A stretch of 12,652 nucleotides of DNA from CBFGTJ01 sp965651815 (GTDB taxonomy: Bacteria > Actinomycetota > Acidimicrobiia > Acidimicrobiales > Microtrichaceae). The stretch spans positions 1 through 12,652 of the forward strand of contig CBFGTJ010000090.1 of assembly GCA_965651815.1 (NCBI GenBank), given 5' to 3'. Shown here piece after piece: positions 7,236 to 12,652 of this stretch. Each line of letters begins with the position of its first letter. Position 1 is the first letter of the stretch. A program made the translations under genes and the position numbers. A model generated the notes under the pieces. The model did no database searches. It saw nothing but the letters and a program-made list of their open reading frames with translations, and was not told the origin of the DNA.

Positions 7236-8057
7236 GTGGATCTACGGAGCATCCTCGACCTGCGCGCTGAGGACGTCGACGCGTTCGTCGGCGTCGGTCC
7301 CCGCTACCCCTGGGGCGGCCTCTACGGCGGACAGATCGTCGCCCAGGCGCTGCGCGCCGCGGCGCTCACGGTCGACAGCGAGCTGTACGTGCACTCGCTG
7401 CGGGCGTACTTCATCCGCCGGGGCGACCACGACGAACCGGTCCGCTACGAGGTGGACCGGATCCGGGACGGGCGGTCGTTCTGCACCCGACGGGTCGTCG
7501 CCCTCCAGGAGGTGGGCGCGATCCTGAACCTCGAGGCGAGCTTCCAGCGGCCCGAGGAGTCCGAGGACGTGCGGCCGATCGCTCCCCCGGCCGACCTGCC
7601 CGACCCGGAGGAGCTGGTCAGCGACTCGTGGAGCCCGGTGTTCCAGCGGGCCTTCATCCCGCCCGAGTACACGCCCGCGTCCGGTCGCGAGGGCACCGGG
7701 CGGGCGGTGGCGTGGATGCGGGTCTCGCAGGACCTCACCGACGACGCCATCGAGCACGCCGGGGGCCTCGCCTACCTCTCCGACGACCTGCCCACCGACG
7801 CGGTGGTGCGGGCGCACCCGGTGCGGTCGGAGAGCACCGAGGTGCTGCACAAGGTGCTGTTCACCGCGAGCCTCGACCACACGATCTGGTTCCACCGCCC
7901 GTTCCGGGCCGACGAGTGGCAGCTGCACGACTTCTCGTGCCACTCGTTCGTCGGCGGGCGCGGCCTGTCCCTCGGGCACGTCTTCTCCCGGGACGGCACC
8001 CACCTCGCGACGATCGCGCAGGAGGTGCTGCTGCGCGACACCCGGAAGCGGCGCTGA
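7236..8057 (+). CDS. tesB: Acyl-CoA thioesterase II, TesB family
   Basis: A 273-residue double-hotdog thioesterase that hydrolyses acyl-CoA to free acid and CoA in the cytosol. The N-terminal hotdog contains WGGLYGGQIVAQAL, then HSLRAYFIRRGDHDEPVRYEVDRIRDGRSF. The C-terminal hotdog contains SLDHTIWFHRPF (family Asp), CHSFVGGRGL (Ser/Thr position) and ATIAQEVLLR with the conserved catalytic Gln. Length and motif order are standard for TesB. The GTG start is fixed by GGAG at 7226-7229, six bases upstream. It is divergent from the hisN-like gene with 71 bp between them, which probably holds both promoters. Physiological substrate unknown; the NDMA-type dehydrogenase, hydrolase and lipase in the window are compatible with a general lipid/acyl metabolism setting, but they are not in its operon. 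Confidence 0.92.
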   Translation: MDLRSILDLRAEDVDAFVGVGPRYPWGGLYGGQIVAQALRAAALTVDSELYVHSLRAYFIRRGDHDEPVRYEVDRIRDGRSFCTRRVVALQEVGAILNLEASFQRPEESEDVRPIAPPADLPDPEELVSDSWSPVFQRAFIPPEYTPASGREGTGRAVAWMRVSQDLTDDAIEHAGGLAYLSDDLPTDAVVRAHPVRSESTEVLHKVLFTASLDHTIWFHRPFRADEWQLHDFSCHSFVGGRGLSLGHVFSRDGTHLATIAQEVLLRDTRKRR

Positions 8058-8085
8058 CCCGTCCGGCCTGCTGACCGGTCCGGCC
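8055..8085 (+). repeat. Short tandem direct repeat at the thioesterase stop codon
   Basis: TGACCCGTCCGGCC (8055-8068) recurs as TGACCGGTCCGGCC (8072-8085), with one mismatch and a 3-base spacer. The first copy contains the TGA stop codon. Confidence 0.6.
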
Positions 8086-8090
8086 CGACC

Positions 8091-8120
8091 CCGGGGATCG
8101 CTGCGCTGGCAACGACCCGG
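8091..8120 (+). terminator. Imperfect hairpin downstream of the thioesterase gene
   Basis: CCGGGGATCG pairs imperfectly with CGACCCGG (two bulged bases, eight pairs) around a 12-base loop. It lies 33 bases after the thioesterase stop and just before the lipase gene. No U-tract; weak candidate. Confidence 0.3.
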
Positions 8121-8134
8121 GTGGATCCGGCACC

Positions 8135-8986
8135 ATGCTCGCCATGCGGGCGGGGCAGCGCAGGGGGCCGGGACGATGGCGAGGGGTGCGACGCCGCGCG
8201 GGCGGCCGGCCGTCGCGGCGGGCAGCCTGGTTGCTGCTGGCCGCGGTGGCGGCGGTCGCCGGGTGCACGCCGGCGCCGGGCGCGTCACCGCCGGGGCAGC
8301 GTCACGCCGAGGCGGACCGGCCGCGACCCGTCGTGATCGTGCCGGGGTTCGAGCTGCTCTGCGTGTCCGAGCGCACGGACTGGGACCGTTGGCGGGACGC
8401 GTTCGTCGAGCGGGGCCTCCCCAGGGACCACGTCGTGGTCGCCTTCTACGACACCTGCCAGCCGAACCGGACCACCGCCGCGTTCCTGGGCCGGACCGTC
8501 GACGACCTGCTCGCCCGCACCGGCGCCGACCGCGTCAACGTGGTGGCGCACTCGATGGGCGCCATCTCCACCCGGTGGTGCATCCGCTTCGGGACCTGCG
8601 CCGGGAAGGTCGCCGAGGTGGTCACCCTCGCCGGCGCGAACCACGGCACCGTCTGGGCCGAGGCGTGCGGGCTGCTGTTCTGGTCCCGGTCGTGCCCCGA
8701 CCTGGCACCGGGGTCCGCGATGCTCGAGCAGCTGAACACCGACGAGGCACCCGAAGGGGTGCGCTGGGAGACGTGGGTGTCGGTGTGCGAGCTCGTGATC
8801 GTGCCGCGGGAGTCGGCCTTCCTCGCGGGTGCGGTCAACCACGACCTGACCGACGAGTGCGTCGACCACTCCGGCTGGAAGCGTCACCGGCCGACGATCC
8901 GGGCGGTCACCGAGCGGCTCGTGCCCCGGCCGGCGGGGTCCGGGAAAGCTGTTGCGTCCGTGACCCCGTCGGCCCGTACGCTCTGA
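8135..8986 (+). CDS. Secreted lipoprotein alpha/beta hydrolase (EstA/LipA-type lipase)
   Basis: A 283-residue exported lipase-like protein. It has a long Arg-rich n-region with RR pairs (including SRRAAW, Tat-like), a hydrophobic stretch WLLLAAVAAV and lipobox VAGC with Cys44, so it is probably anchored to the outer face of the membrane. The mature part has VVIVPGFE (oxyanion region), nucleophile Ser140 in AHSMG, LAGANHGT, then VCELVIVPRESAFLAGAVNHDLTDECVDHSGW with His245. Eight further Cys (76, 108, 149, 155, 178, 187, 218, 242) suggest up to four disulfides. In related lipases the catalytic acid is Asp in a CDxxxxP block; here that position is Glu219. Start uncertain: ATG 8135 or ATG 8144, neither with a good Shine-Dalgarno. 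It ends four bases before the exporter operon, but that operon has its own promoter-like element. Substrate unknown. Confidence 0.8.
   Translation: MLAMRAGQRRGPGRWRGVRRRAGGRPSRRAAWLLLAAVAAVAGCTPAPGASPPGQRHAEADRPRPVVIVPGFELLCVSERTDWDRWRDAFVERGLPRDHVVVAFYDTCQPNRTTAAFLGRTVDDLLARTGADRVNVVAHSMGAISTRWCIRFGTCAGKVAEVVTLAGANHGTVWAEACGLLFWSRSCPDLAPGSAMLEQLNTDEAPEGVRWETWVSVCELVIVPRESAFLAGAVNHDLTDECVDHSGWKRHRPTIRAVTERLVPRPAGSGKAVASVTPSARTL
8977..8982 (+). promoter_or_regulatory. -10 element TACGCT of a leaderless promoter for drrA-like gene
   Basis: TACGCT lies inside the end of the lipase gene and ends 8 bases before the GTG at 8991, which has no Shine-Dalgarno. A TTGCGT (8952-8957) lies 19 bases upstream as a weak -35. 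The identical hexamer precedes the PLDc_N-like gene at the same kind of distance. Confidence 0.45.
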
Positions 8987-8990
8987 ACCC

Positions 8991-9992
8991 GTGCCAGCTG
9001 TCGTCGCGGAAGGACTCGCCAAGCGGTTCGGGGACACCGTCGCCCTGCGGGGGGTGGACCTCGAGATCGAGCGCGCCACGATCCTCGGCGTGCTGGGGCC
9101 GAACGGCGCGGGCAAGACCACGACCGTGCGGATCCTCACCACGCTGCTCAAGCCGGACGAGGGGCGCGCGTTCGTCGACGGGATCGACGTCGTCGCCGAC
9201 CCCCGTCGCGCCCGGGCGCGGATCGGCCTGACCGGCCAGTACGCCGCGGTCGACGAGCGGCTGAGCGGGTTCGAGAACCTGCAGCTCGTGGGCCGCATGT
9301 TCCACCTGCACGCCCGCGAGGCGCGCCGGCGCGCACGTGAGCTGCTCGACCGGTTCTCGCTCACCGACGCCGGCGACCGGGTGGTCAAGGGCTACTCGGG
9401 CGGCATGCGCCGCCGCCTCGACATCGCGATGAGCCTCATCGCCGAGCCGTCCGTGCTGTTCCTCGACGAGCCGACCACCGGGCTCGACCCGCGGAGCCGG
9501 CTCGAGATGTGGGAGGTCATCGACCGGCTGGTCGAGGACGGCACGACCACGCTGCTGACCACCCAGTACCTCGACGAGGCGGAGCGCCTCGCGGACGACA
9601 TCGCGGTGATCGACCGGGGCACGGTGATCGCGCGGGGCACCGCGTCGGAGCTCAAGGCGCGCAGCGGCGGCGTCCGGGTCGAGGTCACGCTGAAGGACCC
9701 GAACCAGCTGGGCCGGGTCCCCGAGCTGCTCGGCGACTACCGGCTCGACCAGGTGTCCGAGACGATCGACCCGGCGGCGTCGATGGTGACCGTCCCCGTC
9801 CGGGGCAGCGACGGGATCGTGCCGGCGGTCGTCCGCTCCCTGGACCTCGCGGGGATCGAGGTGCTCGACGTGGTCGTGCGCCGCCCCACCCTCGACGACG
9901 TGTTCCTCGAGCTGACCGGCCACCGGGCCGAGGAGCAGGACGGCGAGGACGCCGACTCCGACACCGACGCGACGGGAGGGACTCCACGATGA
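8991..9992 (+). CDS. DrrA-family ABC exporter ATPase
   Basis: A 333-residue ATPase of the daunorubicin-resistance (DrrA) family, which drives an ABC-2 type export permease. It has Walker A GPNGAGKT (36-43), Q-loop Gln83 in LTGQYAAVDERLSGFENL, signature YSGGMRRRLD (135-144) and Walker B VLFLDEP (155-161). The switch residue is Gln192 in TTQYLDEAERLAD, where most ABC ATPases have His; Gln is characteristic of DrrA-type proteins. The extra C-terminal domain (about 225-310) ends LDVVVRRPTLDDVFLELTGH, the family's conserved end, followed by an acidic tail. The stop overlaps the ATG of the permease gene (ATGA). The GTG start is supported by length and a leaderless-type -10. Substrate (drug, lipid or other) is not predictable; no biosynthetic cluster is visible. 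Confidence 0.93.
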   Translation: MPAVVAEGLAKRFGDTVALRGVDLEIERATILGVLGPNGAGKTTTVRILTTLLKPDEGRAFVDGIDVVADPRRARARIGLTGQYAAVDERLSGFENLQLVGRMFHLHAREARRRARELLDRFSLTDAGDRVVKGYSGGMRRRLDIAMSLIAEPSVLFLDEPTTGLDPRSRLEMWEVIDRLVEDGTTTLLTTQYLDEAERLADDIAVIDRGTVIARGTASELKARSGGVRVEVTLKDPNQLGRVPELLGDYRLDQVSETIDPAASMVTVPVRGSDGIVPAVVRSLDLAGIEVLDVVVRRPTLDDVFLELTGHRAEEQDGEDADSDTDATGGTPR

Positions 9993-10816
9993 CCGCGAGC
10001 GTCGCTGCCGGGGCGCCCACCCGGCCGGGTGCGCACGAGGTGCCGACCGGGCCCGTGTGGTTCCTGCGCGACACCTGGGCCGAGGCGAGCCGCCACCTCA
10101 TCGCGACCATCCGCAACCCCGACCTGCTCGTGTTCGCCGCGATCCAGCCGGTGATGTTCGTCGTGCTGTTCGTCTACGTGTTCGGCGGCGCGATCCAGGT
10201 GCCGGGCTTCGCCAGCTACGAGCAGTTCGTGCTGCCGGGCATCTTCGCCCAGACGGTCCTGTTCGGCTCCGCGTTCACCGGCATCGGGATCGCCGAGGAC
10301 ATGAGCAAGGGCTTCATCGACCGCCTGCGGTCGCTGCCGATGCACCAGTCCGCGGTGCTGGTCGGGCGCACCGTGTCGGACCTGGTCCGCAACGTGTTCA
10401 CCTTCGTGATCATGCTGGCGGTCGGGCTGCTGGTGGGCTTCCGGCTCGAGGGCGGCATCGTCGACGCGGTGATCGCGACGCTGCTGCTGCTCGCGTTCGC
10501 GTTCGCGTTCAGCTGGATCCAGGCGCTGATCGGCCTGTCGGTGCGCTCGGTCGAGGCCGCGAACAGCGCCGGGTTCATCTGGATGTTCCCGATGACGTTC
10601 GTGTCGTCGGGCTTCGTGAGCCCCGAGACGATGCCGGACTGGCTGCAGCGGGCCGCCGAGCTCAACCCGTTCTCGATCGTGACCAACGCGACGAGGGCGC
10701 TCTACAACGGGCACGACCCCGGGGCCGACCTGTGGTGGTCGGTGTTCTGGGCGGTCGCGATCACCGCCGTGTTCTCGCTGCTCGCCTTCCGGAAGTTCTC
10801 CTCGACGTCCCGCTGA
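9989..10816 (+). CDS. DrrB-family ABC-2 type exporter permease
   Basis: A 275-residue permease partner of the preceding ATPase. A cytoplasmic N-terminus of about 45 residues (with TWAEASRHLIATIRNPDLL, the family's amphipathic entry) precedes about six membrane helices: around LLVFAAIQPVMFVVLFVYVF, FVLPGIFAQTVLFGSAF, FVIMLAVGLLVGF, VIATLLLLAFAFAFSW, MFPMTFVSSGFVSP and VFWAVAITAVFSLLAF. EDMSKGFIDRLRSLPM is the conserved ABC-2 cytoplasmic loop that contacts the ATPase. The start ATG overlaps the ATPase stop (ATGA) and has GGAGG nine bases upstream, so the pair is translationally coupled. The operon ends here, 14 bases from a convergent gene. Confidence 0.93.
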   Translation: MTASVAAGAPTRPGAHEVPTGPVWFLRDTWAEASRHLIATIRNPDLLVFAAIQPVMFVVLFVYVFGGAIQVPGFASYEQFVLPGIFAQTVLFGSAFTGIGIAEDMSKGFIDRLRSLPMHQSAVLVGRTVSDLVRNVFTFVIMLAVGLLVGFRLEGGIVDAVIATLLLLAFAFAFSWIQALIGLSVRSVEAANSAGFIWMFPMTFVSSGFVSPETMPDWLQRAAELNPFSIVTNATRALYNGHDPGADLWWSVFWAVAITAVFSLLAFRKFSSTSR

Positions 10817-10830
10817 TCCCCGGGCGTGCG

Positions 10831-11055
10831 TCAGGTGGAGCGCCGGCCGAGGACCAGGTAGAGGATCGGGCCCACCGGCTGGACCAGCGAGACGAGGCGC
10901 CAGATCCACTTCGGTCCGCGGACCTCGTCGGCCGACCGCTTGGACAGGTCCCGCATCGCCACCGCGGTGAGGGCGAGCTCGACCAGGGAGCCGACGACCA
11001 CGGCGACCTTGGCCGGCGTGGACAGGTCGGACCACTTCTTCTTCTTCTGCGCCAT
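10831..11055 (-). CDS. Small two-helix membrane protein, PLDc_N-like
   Basis: A 74-residue protein: a Lys-rich start (MAQKKKKW), a first hydrophobic helix at about 15-33, a short basic/acidic loop, and a second helix in GPKWIWRLVSLVQPVGPILYLVLGRR. The W-x-x-x-x-L-V-x-P-x-G-P-x-x-Y-L-x-x-G-R pattern is that of the PLDc_N (phospholipase D nuclease N-terminal) membrane module, which is often found alone in short actinobacterial proteins of unknown role. The ATG at 11055 is preferred over upstream starts because a TACGCT element lies exactly seven bases upstream, and because any longer version would run through the neighbouring hydrolase gene. The gap to the end of the hydrolase gene is 35 bases. 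Confidence 0.75.
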   Translation of the reverse strand: MAQKKKKWSDLSTPAKVAVVVGSLVELALTAVAMRDLSKRSADEVRGPKWIWRLVSLVQPVGPILYLVLGRRST

Positions 11056-11062
11056 CGCCGGC

Positions 11063-11068
11063 AGCGTA
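11063..11068 (-). promoter_or_regulatory. -10 element TACGCT of a leaderless promoter for the PLDc_N-like gene
   Basis: On the minus strand TACGCT is followed by seven bases and then the ATG at 11055, the spacing expected when the transcript begins at the start codon. No Shine-Dalgarno is present. No convincing -35 is visible. Confidence 0.5.
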
Positions 11069-11090
11069 CCGGCGTCAGCGGTGCGACAGG

Positions 11091-11975
11091 TCAGAGGTGC
11101 GACAGGACGGCCGCGGCGAACTGCTCGGGTGCCTCGAGCATCGGGTAGTGACCGACGCCCTCGAGCAGGTCGACGCGCAGGTGCGGGACCCGCTCCGCGA
11201 GGCGCTCGGGCATCGCCGCCACCGCGATCGGGTCCTCGGCGCCCCACACCACCCCGAGCGGGGTGGGGTGGTCCTCGATGGCGCCGGTGTAGCGGCGTTC
11301 CTCGGCGCGGCGGTCCTCCAGGTAGCGGATGGTGCGGGCGAGGAGCCGCTGGCCGTCGTTGCGGCGCAGCAGCTCCCACTGCGCGGCCAGCTCCTCGCGG
11401 GGCGCGGCGTCCGGCGACGCGAGCGTGTTCGCGAGGCTGGTCACGTAGCCCTCTTCCTGGACCAGGTCCGCCGCCTCGTCGGGCAGGGACAGCAGCAGCT
11501 GCTGGCCGGTCGTCAGCTGCGCGAGGTCGAGGTAGATCGACCCGTTGGTCAGCACCCGGCGCCGCACCTGGAACCCGAGGTGGCCGGCGAGGTCTCGTGC
11601 CAGCAGCTCGCCGCCGACGCTGTCGCCCATGTCGTGGGTGAGCAGGTCGACGGTGCCGAGGCCCAGCGCCGTGGCGACGTGCTGGGTCGTGTCCGCCTGG
11701 AGGTGGATGCCGTAGCGGCGGTCGGGCTTGTCGGAGAGGCCGAAGCCGAGCTGGTCGAACAGGACGACGCGGCGACGCCGGGCGAGTTCGTCGAGCACGA
11801 GGCGGAAGTCGAACGAGCAGGTCGGGAACCCGTGGAGCACCAGCAGCGGTGGTGAGCCGTCGGGCTCGACCGCGGGCACGTCGCGCACGAAGACGCGGCC
11901 CGCGGGCGTGTCGAGGTGGGTGCCCGACCGTTCCCAGTCGTCGACGAGCGCAGCGGCGGTCACGGGCGGGCTCAC
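11091..11975 (-). CDS. Alpha/beta hydrolase, MEST-like (epoxide hydrolase/haloalkane dehalogenase-type fold)
   Basis: A protein of about 294 residues with an alpha/beta-hydrolase fold. It has oxyanion motif HGFP (48-51), FDQLGFGLSDKP, nucleophile elbow LLTHDMGDSVGGELLAR with Asp115 as probable nucleophile, VVWGAEDPIAV with the acid Asp, and GVGHYPMLEAPEQF with the catalytic His. LGFGLSDKP plus HDxGDxVxxELLAR and the RRNDGQRL segment resemble the MEST/PEG1-type subfamily, whose reaction is not settled. An Asp nucleophile points to the dehalogenase/epoxide-hydrolase branch rather than to serine esterases. The GTG start overlaps the stop of the dehydrogenase gene (GTGA), so the two are probably coupled; a second GTG 12 bases downstream is possible. 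Longer starts in this frame would lie inside the dehydrogenase gene. Confidence 0.82.
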   Translation of the reverse strand: MSPPVTAAALVDDWERSGTHLDTPAGRVFVRDVPAVEPDGSPPLLVLHGFPTCSFDFRLVLDELARRRRVVLFDQLGFGLSDKPDRRYGIHLQADTTQHVATALGLGTVDLLTHDMGDSVGGELLARDLAGHLGFQVRRRVLTNGSIYLDLAQLTTGQQLLLSLPDEAADLVQEEGYVTSLANTLASPDAAPREELAAQWELLRRNDGQRLLARTIRYLEDRRAEERRYTGAIEDHPTPLGVVWGAEDPIAVAAMPERLAERVPHLRVDLLEGVGHYPMLEAPEQFAAAVLSHL

Positions 11976-12652
11976 TTGTAGCGGATCACGCCGCGGATGT
12001 TGCGGCCCGCGTGCATGTCCTCGAAGCCCTGGTTGATCTCCTCGAGCGCGTACTCGCGGGTCACCATGCCCGCCAGGTCGAGCTGGCCGCTGCGGTACAG
12101 GTGCATGAGGCGGGGGATGTCCGAGCGCGGGTTCGCGGACCCGAAGATCGTGCCGACCAGCTGCTTCTCCATCAGCGTGAGGTCGCACAGCGAGATGTCG
12201 ATCGACTGCTCGGACGCCGGGTGGATGTTGGTGACCACGACCCGGCCCCGCTTCGCGGTGAGCGACATGATCGGCGCGATCTGCGAGCCCTCGCCGGTGC
12301 CGACGCAGCAGATCACCTTGTCGCACATGCGGCCCCAGGTGATCTCGTTGATGAGGTCGTACGCCTCACCGATGCTCGGCGCGGTGTGCGTCGCCCCGAA
12401 GCCCATCGCCTGCTCCCGCTTGAACTCGACGGGGTCGATGGCGACGATGTGCCGCGCCCCGGCGAGCCGGGCGCCCTGCACCGCGGCGGCACCGATGCCA
12501 CCGATGCCGATCACCGCCACGTTCTCACCGGGCTTGATGTCGGCCGCGTACACCGACGAGCCCCAGCCGGTCGTGACGCCGCAGCCGACGAGGCAGGCGA
12601 GCTCGAGGGGGATGTCGTCCTCGATCTTCACGCACGACATCTCGTTGACGAC
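11972..12652 (-). CDS. NDMA-dependent zinc-type alcohol dehydrogenase (5' end outside window)
   Basis: The C-terminal 226 residues or so of a medium-chain dehydrogenase/reductase. The frame is open at the window edge. Visible parts are VKIEDDIPLELACLVGCGVTTGWGSSVYAADIKPGENV, the Rossmann motif GIGGIGAAAVQGARLAGA, IDPVEFKREQAMGFGATH, FGSANPRSDIPRLMHLYRSGQLDL and the end EINQGFEDMHAGRNIRGVI. These match the NDMA-dependent alcohol dehydrogenase family, actinobacterial enzymes with tightly held NAD(H) that use an external electron acceptor and whose relatives co-occur with mycofactocin. The catalytic zinc ligands in the N-terminal part are not in the window. It is probably the first visible gene of an operon with the downstream hydrolase, through a four-base GTGA overlap. 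Confidence 0.92.
   Translation of the reverse strand, partial: VVNEMSCVKIEDDIPLELACLVGCGVTTGWGSSVYAADIKPGENVAVIGIGGIGAAAVQGARLAGARHIVAIDPVEFKREQAMGFGATHTAPSIGEAYDLINEITWGRMCDKVICCVGTGEGSQIAPIMSLTAKRGRVVVTNIHPASEQSIDISLCDLTLMEKQLVGTIFGSANPRSDIPRLMHLYRSGQLDLAGMVTREYALEEINQGFEDMHAGRNIRGVIRYK

Noticed and set aside
6424..7527. Long plus-strand open frame opposite the hisN-like gene and into the thioesterase gene
   Set aside because: The minus-strand phosphatase has every IMPase motif in order; the plus-strand frame has none and changes character at the gene boundary.
8991..10816. DrrAB pair as part of an antibiotic biosynthesis cluster
   Set aside because: No biosynthetic, resistance or regulatory gene is adjacent. 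Such exporters are common housekeeping or accessory genes in Actinomycetota.
10831..11379. Long version of the PLDc_N-like protein starting upstream at 11379
   Set aside because: It would overlap the hydrolase gene by about 290 bases with shadow-like composition. The ATG at 11055 has a -10 element at leaderless spacing.

Overview
The window is high-GC, gene-dense bacterial chromosome with strongly GC3-biased codon use. It has an actinobacterial backbone: gyrA, then a DUF3566 membrane protein, then tRNA-Ile(GAT), the order seen downstream of gyrA in Mycobacterium and relatives. Further actinobacterial pointers are an IMPase-type (HisN-like) phosphatase, a DrrAB-type exporter, an NDMA-dependent alcohol dehydrogenase and several apparently leaderless genes. 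A FliA/WhiG-type sigma factor and a TadE-like protein in the gyrA operon make me lean toward an Acidimicrobiia-like member of the Actinomycetota. That placement is an inference, not a proof.

Layout. 1-2982 (+): 3' part of gyrA, an overlapping TadE-like small membrane protein, and a DUF3566 protein. 3022-3095 (+): tRNA-Ile. 3161-4356 (+): a 45-residue membrane peptide overlapping a saccharopine-dehydrogenase-like oxidoreductase. 4357-4564: the longest non-coding stretch, 208 bp, visibly richer in A/T and full of inverted repeats. 4565-5515 (+): a FliA/WhiG-family sigma factor. 5571-6383 (+): an orphan Zn/Mn-type ABC ATPase with a histidine-rich tail. 6394-7164 (-): a HisN-like phosphatase. 7236-8057 (+): a TesB-type acyl-CoA thioesterase. 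8135-8986 (+): a secreted lipoprotein lipase. 8991-10816 (+): a DrrA/DrrB-type ABC exporter pair. 10831-11055 (-): a PLDc_N-like small membrane protein. 11091-12652 (-): a MEST-like alpha/beta hydrolase translationally coupled behind an NDMA-dependent alcohol dehydrogenase whose 5' end lies beyond the window. No gene-free stretch exceeds 300 bases.

How the parts relate. Most of the window is ordinary housekeeping and accessory chromosome. I see no integrase, transposase, CRISPR array, phage gene or obvious defence system. The most interesting structure is regulatory. Immediately before the sigma-factor gene a perfect 10-bp inverted repeat with a 4-nt loop has the Shine-Dalgarno AGGAGG as the end of its 3' arm, so a full-length transcript would fold its ribosome-binding site shut. 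A FliA/WhiG-like promoter match (TCAAGTTC, 13 nt, GCCGATGA) just upstream would start transcription inside the 5' arm and so release the ribosome-binding site. Together these suggest a positive-feedback switch in which sigma-dependent transcripts are translated and read-through transcripts are not. A second regulatory signal is a Zur-like palindrome that ends on the first base of the start codon of the metal-type ABC ATPase.
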